DNA from: Chitinophaga varians | Lineage (GTDB): Bacteria > Bacteroidota > Bacteroidia > Chitinophagales > Chitinophagaceae | Direction: 5' to 3' | Assembly: GCF_012641275.1 (NCBI RefSeq) | Contig: NZ_JABAIA010000003.1 | Location: 372,001-436,000, forward strand | Length of the DNA: 64,000 nt | In this document: piece by piece, positions 8,426-17,387 of the stretch | How positions within the stretch are numbered: the first letter of the stretch is position 1 | How the letters are laid out: each line of letters starts with the position of its first letter | Program-made: the position numbers and the translations under genes | Notes under the pieces: generated by a model | What the model was told of the DNA's origin: nothing | Database searches by the model: none | What the model saw: the letters and a program-made list of their open reading frames with translations, nothing else

Positions 8426-9184
8426 TTATAAAGCCGGATTATTGGAGTAGTCTGCCCACAGCTGATCTACTGATTTGCCGGTGAGCTGGTTCCATGTATT
8501 GGCGGAATAGGTCTTGTTGCGGAGCGCCGTGTTCAGGTCGTCCACAATGGTGGCCCTCACATGCCGTTCCAGCCATACGAGGAAGCGCGCTGTTACGCGG
8601 TATGCGTCTGTGTAGGACTGGGAAGAAGACCAGGCGGGGAGCGACCAGCCCGCAGGACCGTTGTTCACACCATATTTATAGCGTACATAGTCGGCGATGC
8701 CTTCGGTCAGCCAGCCGGGCGTACCACCGGTATAGGCCTGCACGATGTGCATTACCTCATGGGTGAGCACATCCACGTCCTGCGGATGATTGGCCATCCA
8801 GGCGGCGCTGTAGGTCACCGTGGTGCCTGACGTATAGGCCACACCGTTGTAGCTGGGATCGATGACAAAAGTTACCTGTTTGGAAGCGCCTGTGTAAAAT
8901 CGATTTAGCAACGTGGGATAAATACTAAAGTACATATCCACGAATTTTTGACGGGTGGCATCGTCAAAATTACCGGCATTATTGGTAAACGTAAGTTTGT
9001 ACCCATTGCTGGTATAAATAACGGTGCCGACTGGCGTGGTGGAGGCGACTGCTACCTGTTTTTCGGTGGCTAACGTGGTTTGTCCGGGTTCCTGTGGTCC
9101 GGTGAGTGATGATTTGCTACAGGCAGAAAAAATAAAAAGAGAAACGGCACTGAGTGCAATGCATAACGGGTTTGGGTGTCTCAT
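8426..9184 (-). CDS. Basic secretory protein-type metallopeptidase lipoprotein
   Basis: A 252-residue predicted lipoprotein: signal peptide with lipobox FSAC and Cys22. The body carries HEVMH at residues 142-146 followed by WLTEGIADYVR at about 158-168, the HExxH...EGxADY arrangement of the basic secretory protein (PF04450) family, which are zinc-metallopeptidase-like proteins found in plants and Bacteroidota. The downstream Glu/Asp of EGIAD probably completes the metal site. It is expected to sit on the outer membrane or periplasmic face. The C-terminus (LTGKSVDQLWADYS) is typical of the family. The substrate is unknown. The frame is intact and the length normal for the family. Confidence 0.85.
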   Translation of the reverse strand: MRHPNPLCIALSAVSLFIFSACSKSSLTGPQEPGQTTLATEKQVAVASTTPVGTVIYTSNGYKLTFTNNAGNFDDATRQKFVDMYFSIYPTLLNRFYTGASKQVTFVIDPSYNGVAYTSGTTVTYSAAWMANHPQDVDVLTHEVMHIVQAYTGGTPGWLTEGIADYVRYKYGVNNGPAGWSLPAWSSSQSYTDAYRVTARFLVWLERHVRATIVDDLNTALRNKTYSANTWNQLTGKSVDQLWADYSNNPAL

Positions 9185-9386
9185 CAGATGTTGGGTTTCG
9201 TAGGGGCAGATAAACGGTCGATCAATAGTAAGTTATTGATAACTTCAGAATAATCCTATACCATCAGCAGAACCTGACAATTTGGTGATATTGCCGGATA
9301 GCGGACGGGTGGCGTACTTCAGTGATTCGTCAGTTGCTGCGGCGTGGCCGCGTGGAAGGAGGTTTTGCAGCAATATCATCCCGGAT

Positions 9387-9424
9387 TATATAAAGAAATG
9401 CCCCGCAGGGCATTTCTTTATATA
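9387..9424 (-). terminator. Strong hairpin overlapping the stop codon of the SnoaL-like gene
   Basis: A perfect 17-bp stem (9387-9403 with 9408-9424, loop CGCA). The distal arm includes the stop codon at 9418-9420 of the minus-strand gene. Its A/T-rich base gives a short U-run on the minus strand transcript. Confidence 0.65.
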
Positions 9425-9777
9425 AAGAACTGTTCTGAAATGATCTTGCCGTCTTTTACCTGGTACACACAAAGTTCACGTACGCTTTCCCGCTCTCTGC
9501 CCTGCATTTTAATGTCCATGGTCAGCACAAAGGCAATGGCGTTGCCGGCAACCAATGGTGTGGAAACAGTGGTGCCATACCGGGCTTCGAGCATAGCGTT
9601 GAATTTTTTGTCTTTCTCCTTCAGCGCTGCCAGTCCCTTGGTTTCACGGTCGAAACCAGGGATGTCATGAGGCTCTATGCTGACGGCGTCATCTGCATAC
9701 AGTTCTTTTTGCGCAACACTGAACTGTTCTTGCCGGCAAAGCTCTGCCAGGCGCGCGGCGATTTGTTCTACAGTCAT
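9418..9777 (-). CDS. SnoaL-like / NTF2-like fold protein
   Basis: A 119-residue protein with the layout of the SnoaL/NTF2-like superfamily: N-terminal helices (residues 1-23), the short YADDAVSIEP strand near 27, a helix with KGLAALKEK near 47, then antiparallel strands ending in CVYQVKDGKIISEQFF, a characteristic C-terminal strand pair. Members range from small-molecule isomerases and hydrolases to non-enzymatic binding proteins, so no reaction can be assigned. The terminator stem overlaps its stop codon. It lies downstream of the radical SAM gene on the same strand, separated by about 100 bp. Confidence 0.8.
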   Translation of the reverse strand: MTVEQIAARLAELCRQEQFSVAQKELYADDAVSIEPHDIPGFDRETKGLAALKEKDKKFNAMLEARYGTTVSTPLVAGNAIAFVLTMDIKMQGRERESVRELCVYQVKDGKIISEQFFI

Positions 9778-9883
9778 AACGGGAGGGTTTTATGGTCTGA
9801 AATAAAATTAAAGAATTATGATTGTTTTTCCTCCCGATGACTTTGCTGCAACTGAAAACACCGCTTGAATTCAGGAGCATGCG

Positions 9884-11275
9884 TTAAGCCGGTACCGCCA
9901 GCCCGCAGCTTTCCTTTTCCTGGCGCAGCACCGGCGCTACGGCGTTTACACCGTTTTTTCGTTTCGTCATATCGATCGGATAGTTTTTCCTCATGCGTTT
10001 ACAGGAGTAGAAACTATTCATAAACACAGACAGCAGCAACGCTCCCCATCTGAGGGTGAATATGCCGCGCAGTATCCGTCTGCCGGCGTACCAGGGCGAG
10101 AAGGATTTTTTCCATAACGTTCTGTGGGCGCGCAACAATTGTTCGGCATCGATTTTTTTCGGTGTAAAGGCAACGTTATAGCCGTTATAAAAATTCCAGT
10201 TTCTGTCTTCCAGTATTCTGTCTTCTTTTTTTAAGGTGTGATAGATGGGCGTGCCTCTGAACGGCGTCATGATGCTCAGGAAAGGAACGTCTATGCCTAT
10301 CTCCATGAGCTGATCGGCCATGCGGACGATGCTTTGTTCATCATCATGATCGAAACCGGCGATGAAGCCTGCCATCACCGCTATACCGCGCTGACGGATG
10401 GCTTTCACGGCGGCGCTGTAGTGCGCGATTTTATTTTGCCGCTTGTTGGCGTCGGCGAGGGAGTCTGTCCCGAACGATTCGATGCCAAGGAAAACACCGA
10501 TGCAGCCGGAAGCCTTCATCAGGTCCAGCAGTTCCGGGTCCTTAGCGATGTCCATACTGGCCTGCGTGAGCCACCATTTTTTCAATGGGATCATTTCCTG
10601 CAATAGTTCCCGGATATAGGGGCGCCGGATGGTGAGGTTGTCGTCCCAGAACCAGACTATTTTCCGTTGCCACCAGTAATCGAATTGATCGTATCCGGCA
10701 TCGCGCAGCACATCTTTGACAGGCCTCAGCCGGAAGCCAGGGTTGAGCGAGGGAACGGTACAGAAAGAGCAGGAGAAGGGGCAGCCCCTGGTGGCCTGGA
10801 TGACTTTACGGATGAAGAACTTGTTGGGCAGCAGGTCGTACCTGGGCGTGGGGAGGTCCTGCATGTCGCAGGGACTGCCGGCGTATAGCCGTTTCAGTTG
10901 GCCTGCCGCTGCATCATTGATCAGCTGCGGCCATACGTTCTCCGCTTCGCCCGTGACGATGGCATCGAAATATTCCAGCGCTTCTGTTTGACAGTACGTC
11001 ACATGCGGGCCGCCGGCCACCACTGTTTTCCCCTTTTTCCTGAACTCCACGGCCAGCGTATACGCCGCCATGGCAAAACCGCTGAAGAAGGAGATGGCGA
11101 TCAAATCGGCGTCCGTGTCGGTATTGATCTTGTCCACCTGCTGGTGATATACATTCACTGTATGCGCCGCCGGGGTAATGGCCGCCAGGTGTATACCGGT
11201 GACCGGTGGTACAAAATCGTACTCATGGCCGAATTCGTATCGCTGTACATACGCGATGATAATATCTATTTTCAT
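9884..11275 (-). CDS. B12-binding domain radical SAM protein
   Basis: A 463-residue enzyme. Residues 1-130 form a cobalamin-binding Rossmann-like domain (AGGPHVTY near 87, [10 protein letters not shown] near 107). The radical SAM core follows, with its 4Fe-4S cluster motif CxxxCxxC at Cys165, Cys169 and Cys172 ([11 protein letters not shown]). A WFWDDNLT segment, a [10 protein letters not shown] segment and an AGFIAGFD segment match the family's middle and SAM-binding strands. The C-terminal about 90 residues are basic and contain a hydrophobic stretch. Related proteins perform methylations or other radical reactions on unactivated carbon; the substrate here is unknown. The gene is divergent from the lectin gene at 11528 and an inverted repeat lies just upstream of its start. 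Confidence 0.92.
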   Translation of the reverse strand: MKIDIIIAYVQRYEFGHEYDFVPPVTGIHLAAITPAAHTVNVYHQQVDKINTDTDADLIAISFFSGFAMAAYTLAVEFRKKGKTVVAGGPHVTYCQTEALEYFDAIVTGEAENVWPQLINDAAAGQLKRLYAGSPCDMQDLPTPRYDLLPNKFFIRKVIQATRGCPFSCSFCTVPSLNPGFRLRPVKDVLRDAGYDQFDYWWQRKIVWFWDDNLTIRRPYIRELLQEMIPLKKWWLTQASMDIAKDPELLDLMKASGCIGVFLGIESFGTDSLADANKRQNKIAHYSAAVKAIRQRGIAVMAGFIAGFDHDDEQSIVRMADQLMEIGIDVPFLSIMTPFRGTPIYHTLKKEDRILEDRNWNFYNGYNVAFTPKKIDAEQLLRAHRTLWKKSFSPWYAGRRILRGIFTLRWGALLLSVFMNSFYSCKRMRKNYPIDMTKRKNGVNAVAPVLRQEKESCGLAVPA

Positions 11276-11313
11276 AGCATGTTGTTTAGAATGGCCATAC
11301 GAAAATACGAATA

Positions 11314-11332
11314 TACTTTGAAATACAAAGTA
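11314..11332. promoter_or_regulatory. Inverted repeat TACTTTG-N5-CAAAGTA (candidate operator)
   Basis: Perfect 7-bp arms with a 5-bp spacer, centred about 48 bp upstream of the radical SAM start codon. The position and symmetry fit a dimeric repressor or activator site over the promoter. Confidence 0.45.
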
Positions 11333-11432
11333 CTTTTTATTGTAGTGGATTTATTTTCTGATGCTGCGGCGGAAGGGGAGGTAGCAGCTACGTACATCTA
11401 CTGAGTTATCAAAATCGCTGTTTCTACGCTTA

Positions 11433-11444
11433 CCGGCATGCCGG
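11433..11444. promoter_or_regulatory. 12-bp perfect palindrome CCGGCATGCCGG upstream of the lectin gene
   Basis: It lies 8 bp before a TAnnTTTG element (11453-11460), where a repressor operator could sit between the -33 and -7 positions. It could also form a small hairpin. Confidence 0.35.
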
Positions 11445-11452
11445 CAGGCGAC

Positions 11453-11460
11453 TACTTTTG
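11453..11460 (+). promoter_or_regulatory. Candidate -7 promoter element TACTTTTG
   Basis: An exact match to TAnnTTTG, 67 bp upstream of the lectin gene start, flanked on both sides by 12-bp palindromes. No clear -33 TTG was seen. Confidence 0.4.
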
Positions 11461-11468
11461 TACTGTCA

Positions 11469-11480
11469 TTAACCGGTTAA
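11469..11480. promoter_or_regulatory. 12-bp perfect palindrome TTAACCGGTTAA
   Basis: It lies just downstream of the candidate -7 element at 11453, near the expected transcription start, so a protein bound here would block initiation. It is a self-complementary restriction-like sequence, so chance occurrence cannot be excluded. Confidence 0.35.
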
Positions 11481-11527
11481 CCTCAAATGATTTTATTTAA
11501 TCACACTAATTAAATTAACCCCCTTTT

Positions 11528-12598
11528 ATGGACAGGCTTCTACCGGGACAATCGCTCCCAGTTGGCGGAACATTGACCGCCCCCAACGGAAAAACTACTT
11601 TAATACTTCAAGGCGACGGCAACCTGGTGCTGTACCGCACCGGCAACAAACCCCGCTGGGCTTCCAATACCGACGGCCGTCAGGTGGACATACTGGAAAT
11701 GCAGCAGGATGGCAACCTCGTGATGTACGGTCCCGGCCACAGCTATGTATGGGACACGGGCACAGACCGCCACTACGGCGCCTGGCTCATATTACAGGAC
11801 GACGGCAACCTGGTGATATATGATACCAACGGTAAAGCGTTATGGTCATCCGACACCTGGATAAGAGAACACAGCGTGCCCGGATTTACACCCAGCGTCA
11901 ACGCTTTTCACTTCAGCAACAGCCGGTTTCCCGACTGCCCGCTGTTTAACCTGATACCGCCCATTCCCTTCGGCAATATCAAGATACCCATTGGCAACGC
12001 TTCAAACGGCGTATGCGGTGGCATGGTGTTCGTAGTACGTGACCTCTTTGAAAGTAAAATGCTGCCGCCGGCCACCACCACGTCTCCTTGTGGCGGCACC
12101 ATGTACAACTACCTGGTGGACCGCTTTATCACCAGCTTCAACCTGCCTGGCGGCATCACTACCTATATGGCTTTGATGAACCCCGCCCTGCCGGACCATG
12201 AAACGGATATGAGCAAGATAGGGCTGGCGCCACGCGGCAGGGCCTGGCGCATGATCAAAGATGAATGGCCTAAAATGCAACGTAAACTGGACAGCAACCA
12301 GCTGGTGCCCCTCGCACTGGTACAAACAAAATCCCTCAACCCTGCCGACCTGGGTGAAAACCATGTGGTGCTGGTATATGGCTATGAGCTGGATGGAACA
12401 GATCTCTCCCTTAAAATTTACGACCCTAACTTCCCGGATGTAAATAATGCTACGATCAGCTTTTCTATAGCCAATCCCAACAATACCACACAGGTGTTCC
12501 GTTCACATGGCTCCAAACGTATCTGGTGTTTCTTTCAGCCTTTTTATACTTTCAGCAGGCCTACGTTTATACATGCGGCTACACCCATTGGCGGATAA
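11528..12598 (+). CDS. Bulb-type lectin domain protein with a possible papain/C39-like C-terminal domain
   Basis: A 356-residue protein. Residues 1-112 are a bulb-type (monocot mannose-binding, GNA-like) lectin domain with three copies of the sugar-binding motif QxDxNxVxY: QGDGNLVLY at 28-36, QQDGNLVMY at 59-67 and QDDGNLVIY at 90-98. The rest (about 120-356) has the order of a papain-fold or C39-like cysteine peptidase: a candidate nucleophile in NGVCGGM (Cys163), a His in ENHVVLVYGYE (His279), and Asp299/Asn301 in IYDPN. I did not recognise a named family for this half, and the catalytic residues are inferred from order and context only. No signal peptide is visible, so export is uncertain. 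A bidirectional terminator follows. Confidence 0.75.
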   Translation: MDRLLPGQSLPVGGTLTAPNGKTTLILQGDGNLVLYRTGNKPRWASNTDGRQVDILEMQQDGNLVMYGPGHSYVWDTGTDRHYGAWLILQDDGNLVIYDTNGKALWSSDTWIREHSVPGFTPSVNAFHFSNSRFPDCPLFNLIPPIPFGNIKIPIGNASNGVCGGMVFVVRDLFESKMLPPATTTSPCGGTMYNYLVDRFITSFNLPGGITTYMALMNPALPDHETDMSKIGLAPRGRAWRMIKDEWPKMQRKLDSNQLVPLALVQTKSLNPADLGENHVVLVYGYELDGTDLSLKIYDPNFPDVNNATISFSIANPNNTTQVFRSHGSKRIWCFFQPFYTFSRPTFIHAATPIGG

Positions 12599-12620
12599 TG
12601 TCAGCCGCGGCATGACAAAT

Positions 12621-12659
12621 AAAAATCCCGGAGCATTATTTACATGCCCCGGGATTTTT
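12621..12659. terminator. Bidirectional terminator hairpin
   Basis: An 11-bp stem (12621-12631 with 12649-12659) has an A-run on the left arm and a T-run on the right, between convergent genes, as expected for terminating both. Confidence 0.8.
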
Positions 12660-12678
12660 TTATGATAAAAAGTATGGA

Positions 12679-15039
12679 TTATTCTACGACGAGCTGCTGC
12701 GTTTGCCGTTCACCGTTAGTATTGATGAGGGTGAGGACATAATTGCCACGGGGCAGCGTGATGGTTTGTGTGGAAGTGCCTGAAGCTACCTGCCATACAT
12801 TTTCCTGTATCTTCCTGCCGGAGAGGTCTACAATGCTGTATCTCACCGGTTGCTGCTGTTTGCTGCTGATTTCCACCTGTAATTTATTGTTGGGAGATGG
12901 ATTAGGATATACTTTAACGGAGAAGGAGGAAGGCGCTGCCGTTGTTTTGTTTTCGGCGACGGCGCTGGTGGCCATCAGGGTACCGGTTACCACTTTGAAG
13001 GTATCAGTTACGCAGATGGTGGGCGTAGCGTTATCAGAAACGGTATATACGGTGGTGCTGTTGGGCGTTACGGTCCTGGTGCGGCTGGAAGAGCCATCGT
13101 CCCATTTGTAATTGCCGGGCCAGGAGGCGCTAAGGGTCAGCGGTTGACCGGCAGTAGCATTCACCACCGTTGTTTTGTTAACGTCTTTCATCATGGTAAA
13201 ACGGTCTTTGATCGTTTTATCCGCTGCGATGAACTTCGCATCCAATCTGTTGCCTTCTATTTCCAATACCAGTGAGCCGCCGGTAGTGGCGTTGGCGTAA
13301 TAGGAACTGGCATGGGGGAACGAAGAAGAAGTACCGCCTACCTGTCCGGCAGAACCGGCCACTACGTACACTGTGCCATGGTTTGTTTTGGCAGACGAAG
13401 TGATGTAGGGGCAGGAGCTGGTGGTACTGTCGTATTTGGCGCTGCTCTTGCTGACAGCGTGCGTCGTCAGGGAGAAAGTGTTTTCCAGTCCGTAGTGCCC
13501 GCGGATAAAGTAGGAACGTTCGTAGTCGTGGCTGTGCCCATTGAGGATCAGGTCTACCCCATAACGTTCCAGTATGCGGATCAGGTTCTGTCTTACTTTC
13601 ACCAGTTCACTTTCTGTATCGGAATTATGGCTGCCCATGGTGTATGGCGGATGGTGCCAGTACGCGATGGTCCATTTGCGGTTATTGGCGGCCAGGTCGT
13701 TTTTGAGCCACTGTATCTGTGTGGAGGAGGTATCGTAAAAACGTTTGTTGTTTTCTTCTCCGTAGGAATCCAGGCAGATAAAATGGATATCGCCGTAATC
13801 AAATGAGTAGTACTCTTCCTTGCCGGAAGCTACGCCGCCGCACTCACCATTTTTGGGCAGGGTGAAGTTGGCAAGATAGGGGATATTATGGTCATCCTGG
13901 CGCGAAGGATCATTATCATAATCGTGGTTGCCCGGCGTGGGGAACAGCAGGATGTTTTTGAGCAGGTTGTCTTTGTAGATATTAAAGAAGTTGGTTTGGT
14001 ATTCGTTGTCGAACCCGCCATCATAGGCGTTGTCGCCGAGCAGCAGCCATACGTCGGTAGGTGCGGCGCCTACATAGTTCAGGTAGGCGTCCCGTACTTT
14101 GGTTTGGTTGCTGGAATTGTTGCCACAGTCGCCATACGCAGCGATCCTGATTTTGCGGGTGGTATTGGCGGGAGGCGCTGTATTGAAATAGTTTTTATCG
14201 GTTGCTTCCAGTACGGCGGTAGTGGTGCCGATGCTGTAATAATAGCGGGTGTCCGGCTGCAGATTGGTGATCCTCACCTCATGTTCGGTGGAGGAGGAGG
14301 TGTTTATCACGCTGTCTGTCAGGTTACCGTATACGGTGCCATACTTCACTTTGGTGTTGCTGGCTTCGGCGGTGCGCCAGCGAATGGAGACGGCTGTCTG
14401 ATTGCCCATTTGCAGGTAAGGGCCTCTTACCACGGACGCAGAGGAACTGCCGCTATTGCCTTTCAGTTGCAGGTCAAAAGAGATATCGCTGCTGGTGACC
14501 ACCTGCTGGTGTATCTCCACTGCGATGGTGTTGCTGCCTTCCACGAAAGCGGAAACGGGAAGCGTGGCTGTTTGTACGGAGGCGCCGTCATCGCTGGCAT
14601 CGGCGGAGGCCAGCGTGTTGTAGGAGATAGTGCCGGAAGGCATATTGTCCCTTTTTACTTCCATGCCGTTCACATACACCACGATGCCATCGTCTCTCCT
14701 GAATTCCAGGGTGAAGCTGGTGTAGTTGCTGAGGCCGGAGAGGGTGAACTGTTTCCGGAAGTACGTGGTGACGTACTTGCTGTTGGCATTGCTGCCATAA
14801 CTGACCACAGTGGATTCGTCGCCGTCGCCATAGCCCAGTTCGGCGGGACCGCTCTTCCAGGAGCCGTCGTTGAACGTGGCCGATCGCCACGACGAGCCCT
14901 GATTGGAGCCATTGTCAAGGTACTTCCAGGTTGAACCAAAAGGGACCAGTGTGGTCTGCGCCTGTAACGTCAGGCCCAACAGGGCGCTGCAACAGGTAAG
15001 GATGCACGATTTCGCAATAGAGGACAAGCATGGGATCAT
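12679..15039 (-). CDS. Purple acid phosphatase-like metallophosphoesterase, T9SS type A cargo
   Basis: A 786-residue secreted protein with a signal peptide ending near AQA (residue 28). Residues about 30-190 form a beta-sandwich with a galactose-binding-like look (RRDDGIVVYVNG). An FN3-like purple acid phosphatase N-domain follows (VRGPYLQMG near 205, LQPDTRYYYSIG near 260). The metallophosphoesterase core has its metal-binding blocks in order: YGDCGN near 300, LGDNAYD near 336, GNHDYD near 370, HHPPY near 465 and GHSHDYE near 505. The last about 80 residues (VKVYPNPSPNNKL onward) are a T9SS type A sorting domain, so the protein is probably exported across the outer membrane and attached or released. 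It likely hydrolyses phosphate esters, the substrate being unknown. Confidence 0.92.
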   Translation of the reverse strand: MIPCLSSIAKSCILTCCSALLGLTLQAQTTLVPFGSTWKYLDNGSNQGSSWRSATFNDGSWKSGPAELGYGDGDESTVVSYGSNANSKYVTTYFRKQFTLSGLSNYTSFTLEFRRDDGIVVYVNGMEVKRDNMPSGTISYNTLASADASDDGASVQTATLPVSAFVEGSNTIAVEIHQQVVTSSDISFDLQLKGNSGSSSASVVRGPYLQMGNQTAVSIRWRTAEASNTKVKYGTVYGNLTDSVINTSSSTEHEVRITNLQPDTRYYYSIGTTTAVLEATDKNYFNTAPPANTTRKIRIAAYGDCGNNSSNQTKVRDAYLNYVGAAPTDVWLLLGDNAYDGGFDNEYQTNFFNIYKDNLLKNILLFPTPGNHDYDNDPSRQDDHNIPYLANFTLPKNGECGGVASGKEEYYSFDYGDIHFICLDSYGEENNKRFYDTSSTQIQWLKNDLAANNRKWTIAYWHHPPYTMGSHNSDTESELVKVRQNLIRILERYGVDLILNGHSHDYERSYFIRGHYGLENTFSLTTHAVSKSSAKYDSTTSSCPYITSSAKTNHGTVYVVAGSAGQVGGTSSSFPHASSYYANATTGGSLVLEIEGNRLDAKFIAADKTIKDRFTMMKDVNKTTVVNATAGQPLTLSASWPGNYKWDDGSSSRTRTVTPNSTTVYTVSDNATPTICVTDTFKVVTGTLMATSAVAENKTTAAPSSFSVKVYPNPSPNNKLQVEISSKQQQPVRYSIVDLSGRKIQENVWQVASGTSTQTITLPRGNYVLTLINTNGERQTQQLVVE

Positions 15040-15510
15040 GGGATGAGATTTAAGTGTTTGGATGTTGAAGGTTCGATTTAGATTGAAAGGTGAATTGGAT
15101 TTAACGGCTTATACAGAAAAGGTTGAGAATGAAGCGCTGGGTTTCCGGGGCGCGCATTACTGCTTCATTACAGTGTCCGCAATATAAGTTTGAGATTTTT
15201 TTGATTGGGGGATCATCGCTGCATCTGAATTTCCCGGTTCATCAATCAAAAAATTCTCCTCATGGTTCCGGTAATGAAATTAATTATAATTTTCATATTT
15301 TACAATAGTTAATCTAAAACACCCGTTAACTTCTTATGAAATCTTTTCTTTGCAGTGTTTTGGGCCTTTATAGGAACAAGGTGGGTACTTACCGCTATTA
15401 AGTGGCATTGACAAAGGCGGGCATGCTTTTATCTCCGGTCCGGCAGACGGGCTGAAGATGCTGAAACCCCGTTATAGAACAGCTCATTCGATAATATTTA
15501 CCGGAAAACC
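15040..15510. other. Intergenic region between divergent genes
   Basis: About 470 bp between the divergent phosphatase and peroxidase genes, AT-rich near 15240-15360. It must hold both promoters. An open frame at 15123-15308 was judged noncoding. I see no repeat, RNA gene or clear consensus promoter here. Confidence 0.5.
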
Positions 15511-17325
15511 ATGAGAAGCATTATTACTGTACTGTTATTGGCCGCACTAACCTATACGCACCCACGCCGCGAGCCCCCGCCTGTTACAGCAGTGGAAACA
15601 TATTTCGGTCTTCAGATGGGAGCGGTGGAACATAGTCTTCAGCTATTGGAAGAAGCTGTCCGTACCCATGCACCGGTTTCCACGCAGAGACAACTGTTCC
15701 GTTCCGCACGGCTGGCATACAAGCAGGCCGAATTTCTCACGGAATATTATTACCCGCACGTGATACGGAATATCAACGGACCGGCATTGCCTTTTGCGGA
15801 CGGGGAGAATTCCCGGGACATATTGCCGCCACAGGGTTTCCAGGTGATCGAAGAAAAACTGTGGGCACCAGGTGCGGCATCCAAAGAACTGCTGCCCGTT
15901 GTCACAGCGCTCAGGGCACAGTTTACCGCTTTGCGATCGCAGACGGACCCTTATGGTTTTATGGATGCCTATGTGTTTGATGCGATGCGCTTTGAGATAT
16001 ACCGCATCATCGCCCTGGGTATTTCCGGCTATGATTCGCCCATAGCGCAGCTGTCAATGCCCGAAGCAACTGCCGCGCTGAAGGGTGTTGAATACGCTGC
16101 TACGCTGTATGCCCGCGATGTGGCGGACAGCAACGTCCGGCAGACAGCGACGGCTCGTTTTAAAGCCGCGCGGCAGTACCTGGCAGCACACCCGGGCTTC
16201 AACGAATTTGACCGGCTTCATTTTATTACGCATTACGTCAATCCGTTGAGTGCCTCGCTGCTGGCGCTGCAACAACAACTGCACCTGCAACTGCCGCCCG
16301 AACGCAGGATACTGTCTCCCGAGGCCCCACACCTCTTTGCGATGCGGTACTATAACGTTAACGGTTACTCGCCCAATTATGAGTCAGACCCCACGGCCGG
16401 AAGGATACAGTTAGGGCAACGGCTGTTTTATGACCCCATGCTGTCGGGCAACCTGCAGCGCTCCTGCGCTTCCTGTCACCAGGCCTCAAAAGCATTTACA
16501 GACGGCATGGCACGCAATACGGACCTGGACGGCAAAGCGCTCATCGCCCGCAATACGCCCACCTTGCTGAATGCTGCGTTCCAGTCGAAACAGTTCTATG
16601 ATTCCCGCGCCATCTTCCTCGAAAACCAGGTGTCTGACGTGGTACACAATAAACGGGAGATGAATGGCTCCCTGCAACAGACAGCCCATTCGCTGAAGAA
16701 AGACAGCACCTATGTGCGTCTGTTCGCCAAAGCCTTTGCGGAAGGGCATAACAGCATTACGGAAGAAAACATCGCCAACGCGCTGGCATCTTTCCTGCGG
16801 TCGCTCACCAGTTTGCAGTCACGCTTCGATGTATATATGAACGGGGACACCACCGCGCTCAATACAATGGAAAAGAAAGGCTTCAATGTCTTCATGGGAA
16901 AGGGTAAATGCGGCACCTGCCATTTTGCGCCGCTGTTCAGCGGGGTGGCGCCACCATATTTTGCAGAGCCGGAATCGGAAGTGCTGGGCGTACCGGCAAG
17001 CGCCGGTCCGCATGCGCCGCTGGACCAGGATCCCGGTAAGTATGTGCTGTATAGGATCAGCATTCACCGCTATGCTTTTAAAACGCCGACGGTGCGCAAC
17101 AGTGCGGTCACGGCCCCGTATATGCATAACGGTGTGTTCCCTACGCTGGAATCAGTGATCGACTTTTATGACAAGGGCGGTGGGGCCGGACTGGGCATCG
17201 CGCCGCCCAACCAGACATTGCCAGCGGAAAAGCTGCGACTGACGCCGCAGGACAAGAAAGCACTGGTGGCCTTCATGCAGGCGCTAACGGACACCAGCAG
17301 CTGGAAAGCTGCCGTGGCCTACTGA
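15511..17325 (+). CDS. Di-haem cytochrome c peroxidase (MauG/CcpA-like) with helical N-terminal extension
   Basis: A 604-residue exported protein with a short N-terminal signal sequence. Two haem c sites, CASCH at residues 319-323 and CGTCH at 467-471, define a bacterial di-haem cytochrome c peroxidase/MauG-type module in the C-terminal 330 residues (KAFTDG, RNTPTLLNA and KTPTVRNSAVTAPYMHNG stretches are typical). This module is usually about 320-350 residues; here it is preceded by about 260 residues of helical sequence, faintly imelysin-like (a helix with AYKQAEFLTEYYYPH), of unclear role. The enzyme is expected in the periplasm, reducing hydrogen peroxide or oxidising a partner. The partner is not evident from neighbours. 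Confidence 0.88.
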   Translation: MRSIITVLLLAALTYTHPRREPPPVTAVETYFGLQMGAVEHSLQLLEEAVRTHAPVSTQRQLFRSARLAYKQAEFLTEYYYPHVIRNINGPALPFADGENSRDILPPQGFQVIEEKLWAPGAASKELLPVVTALRAQFTALRSQTDPYGFMDAYVFDAMRFEIYRIIALGISGYDSPIAQLSMPEATAALKGVEYAATLYARDVADSNVRQTATARFKAARQYLAAHPGFNEFDRLHFITHYVNPLSASLLALQQQLHLQLPPERRILSPEAPHLFAMRYYNVNGYSPNYESDPTAGRIQLGQRLFYDPMLSGNLQRSCASCHQASKAFTDGMARNTDLDGKALIARNTPTLLNAAFQSKQFYDSRAIFLENQVSDVVHNKREMNGSLQQTAHSLKKDSTYVRLFAKAFAEGHNSITEENIANALASFLRSLTSLQSRFDVYMNGDTTALNTMEKKGFNVFMGKGKCGTCHFAPLFSGVAPPYFAEPESEVLGVPASAGPHAPLDQDPGKYVLYRISIHRYAFKTPTVRNSAVTAPYMHNGVFPTLESVIDFYDKGGGAGLGIAPPNQTLPAEKLRLTPQDKKALVAFMQALTDTSSWKAAVAY

Positions 17326-17387
17326 TTCCGCTGTTTATTTGCCACGCTTTCTGTATCTTACGACCTTATTCATGGCTTAAAATACTT

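Noticed and set aside
15123..15308. A 61-codon plus-strand frame in the gap before the peroxidase gene
   Set aside because: AT-rich with mixed hydrophobic and basic composition and no recognisable motif; it is best read as a promoter region.
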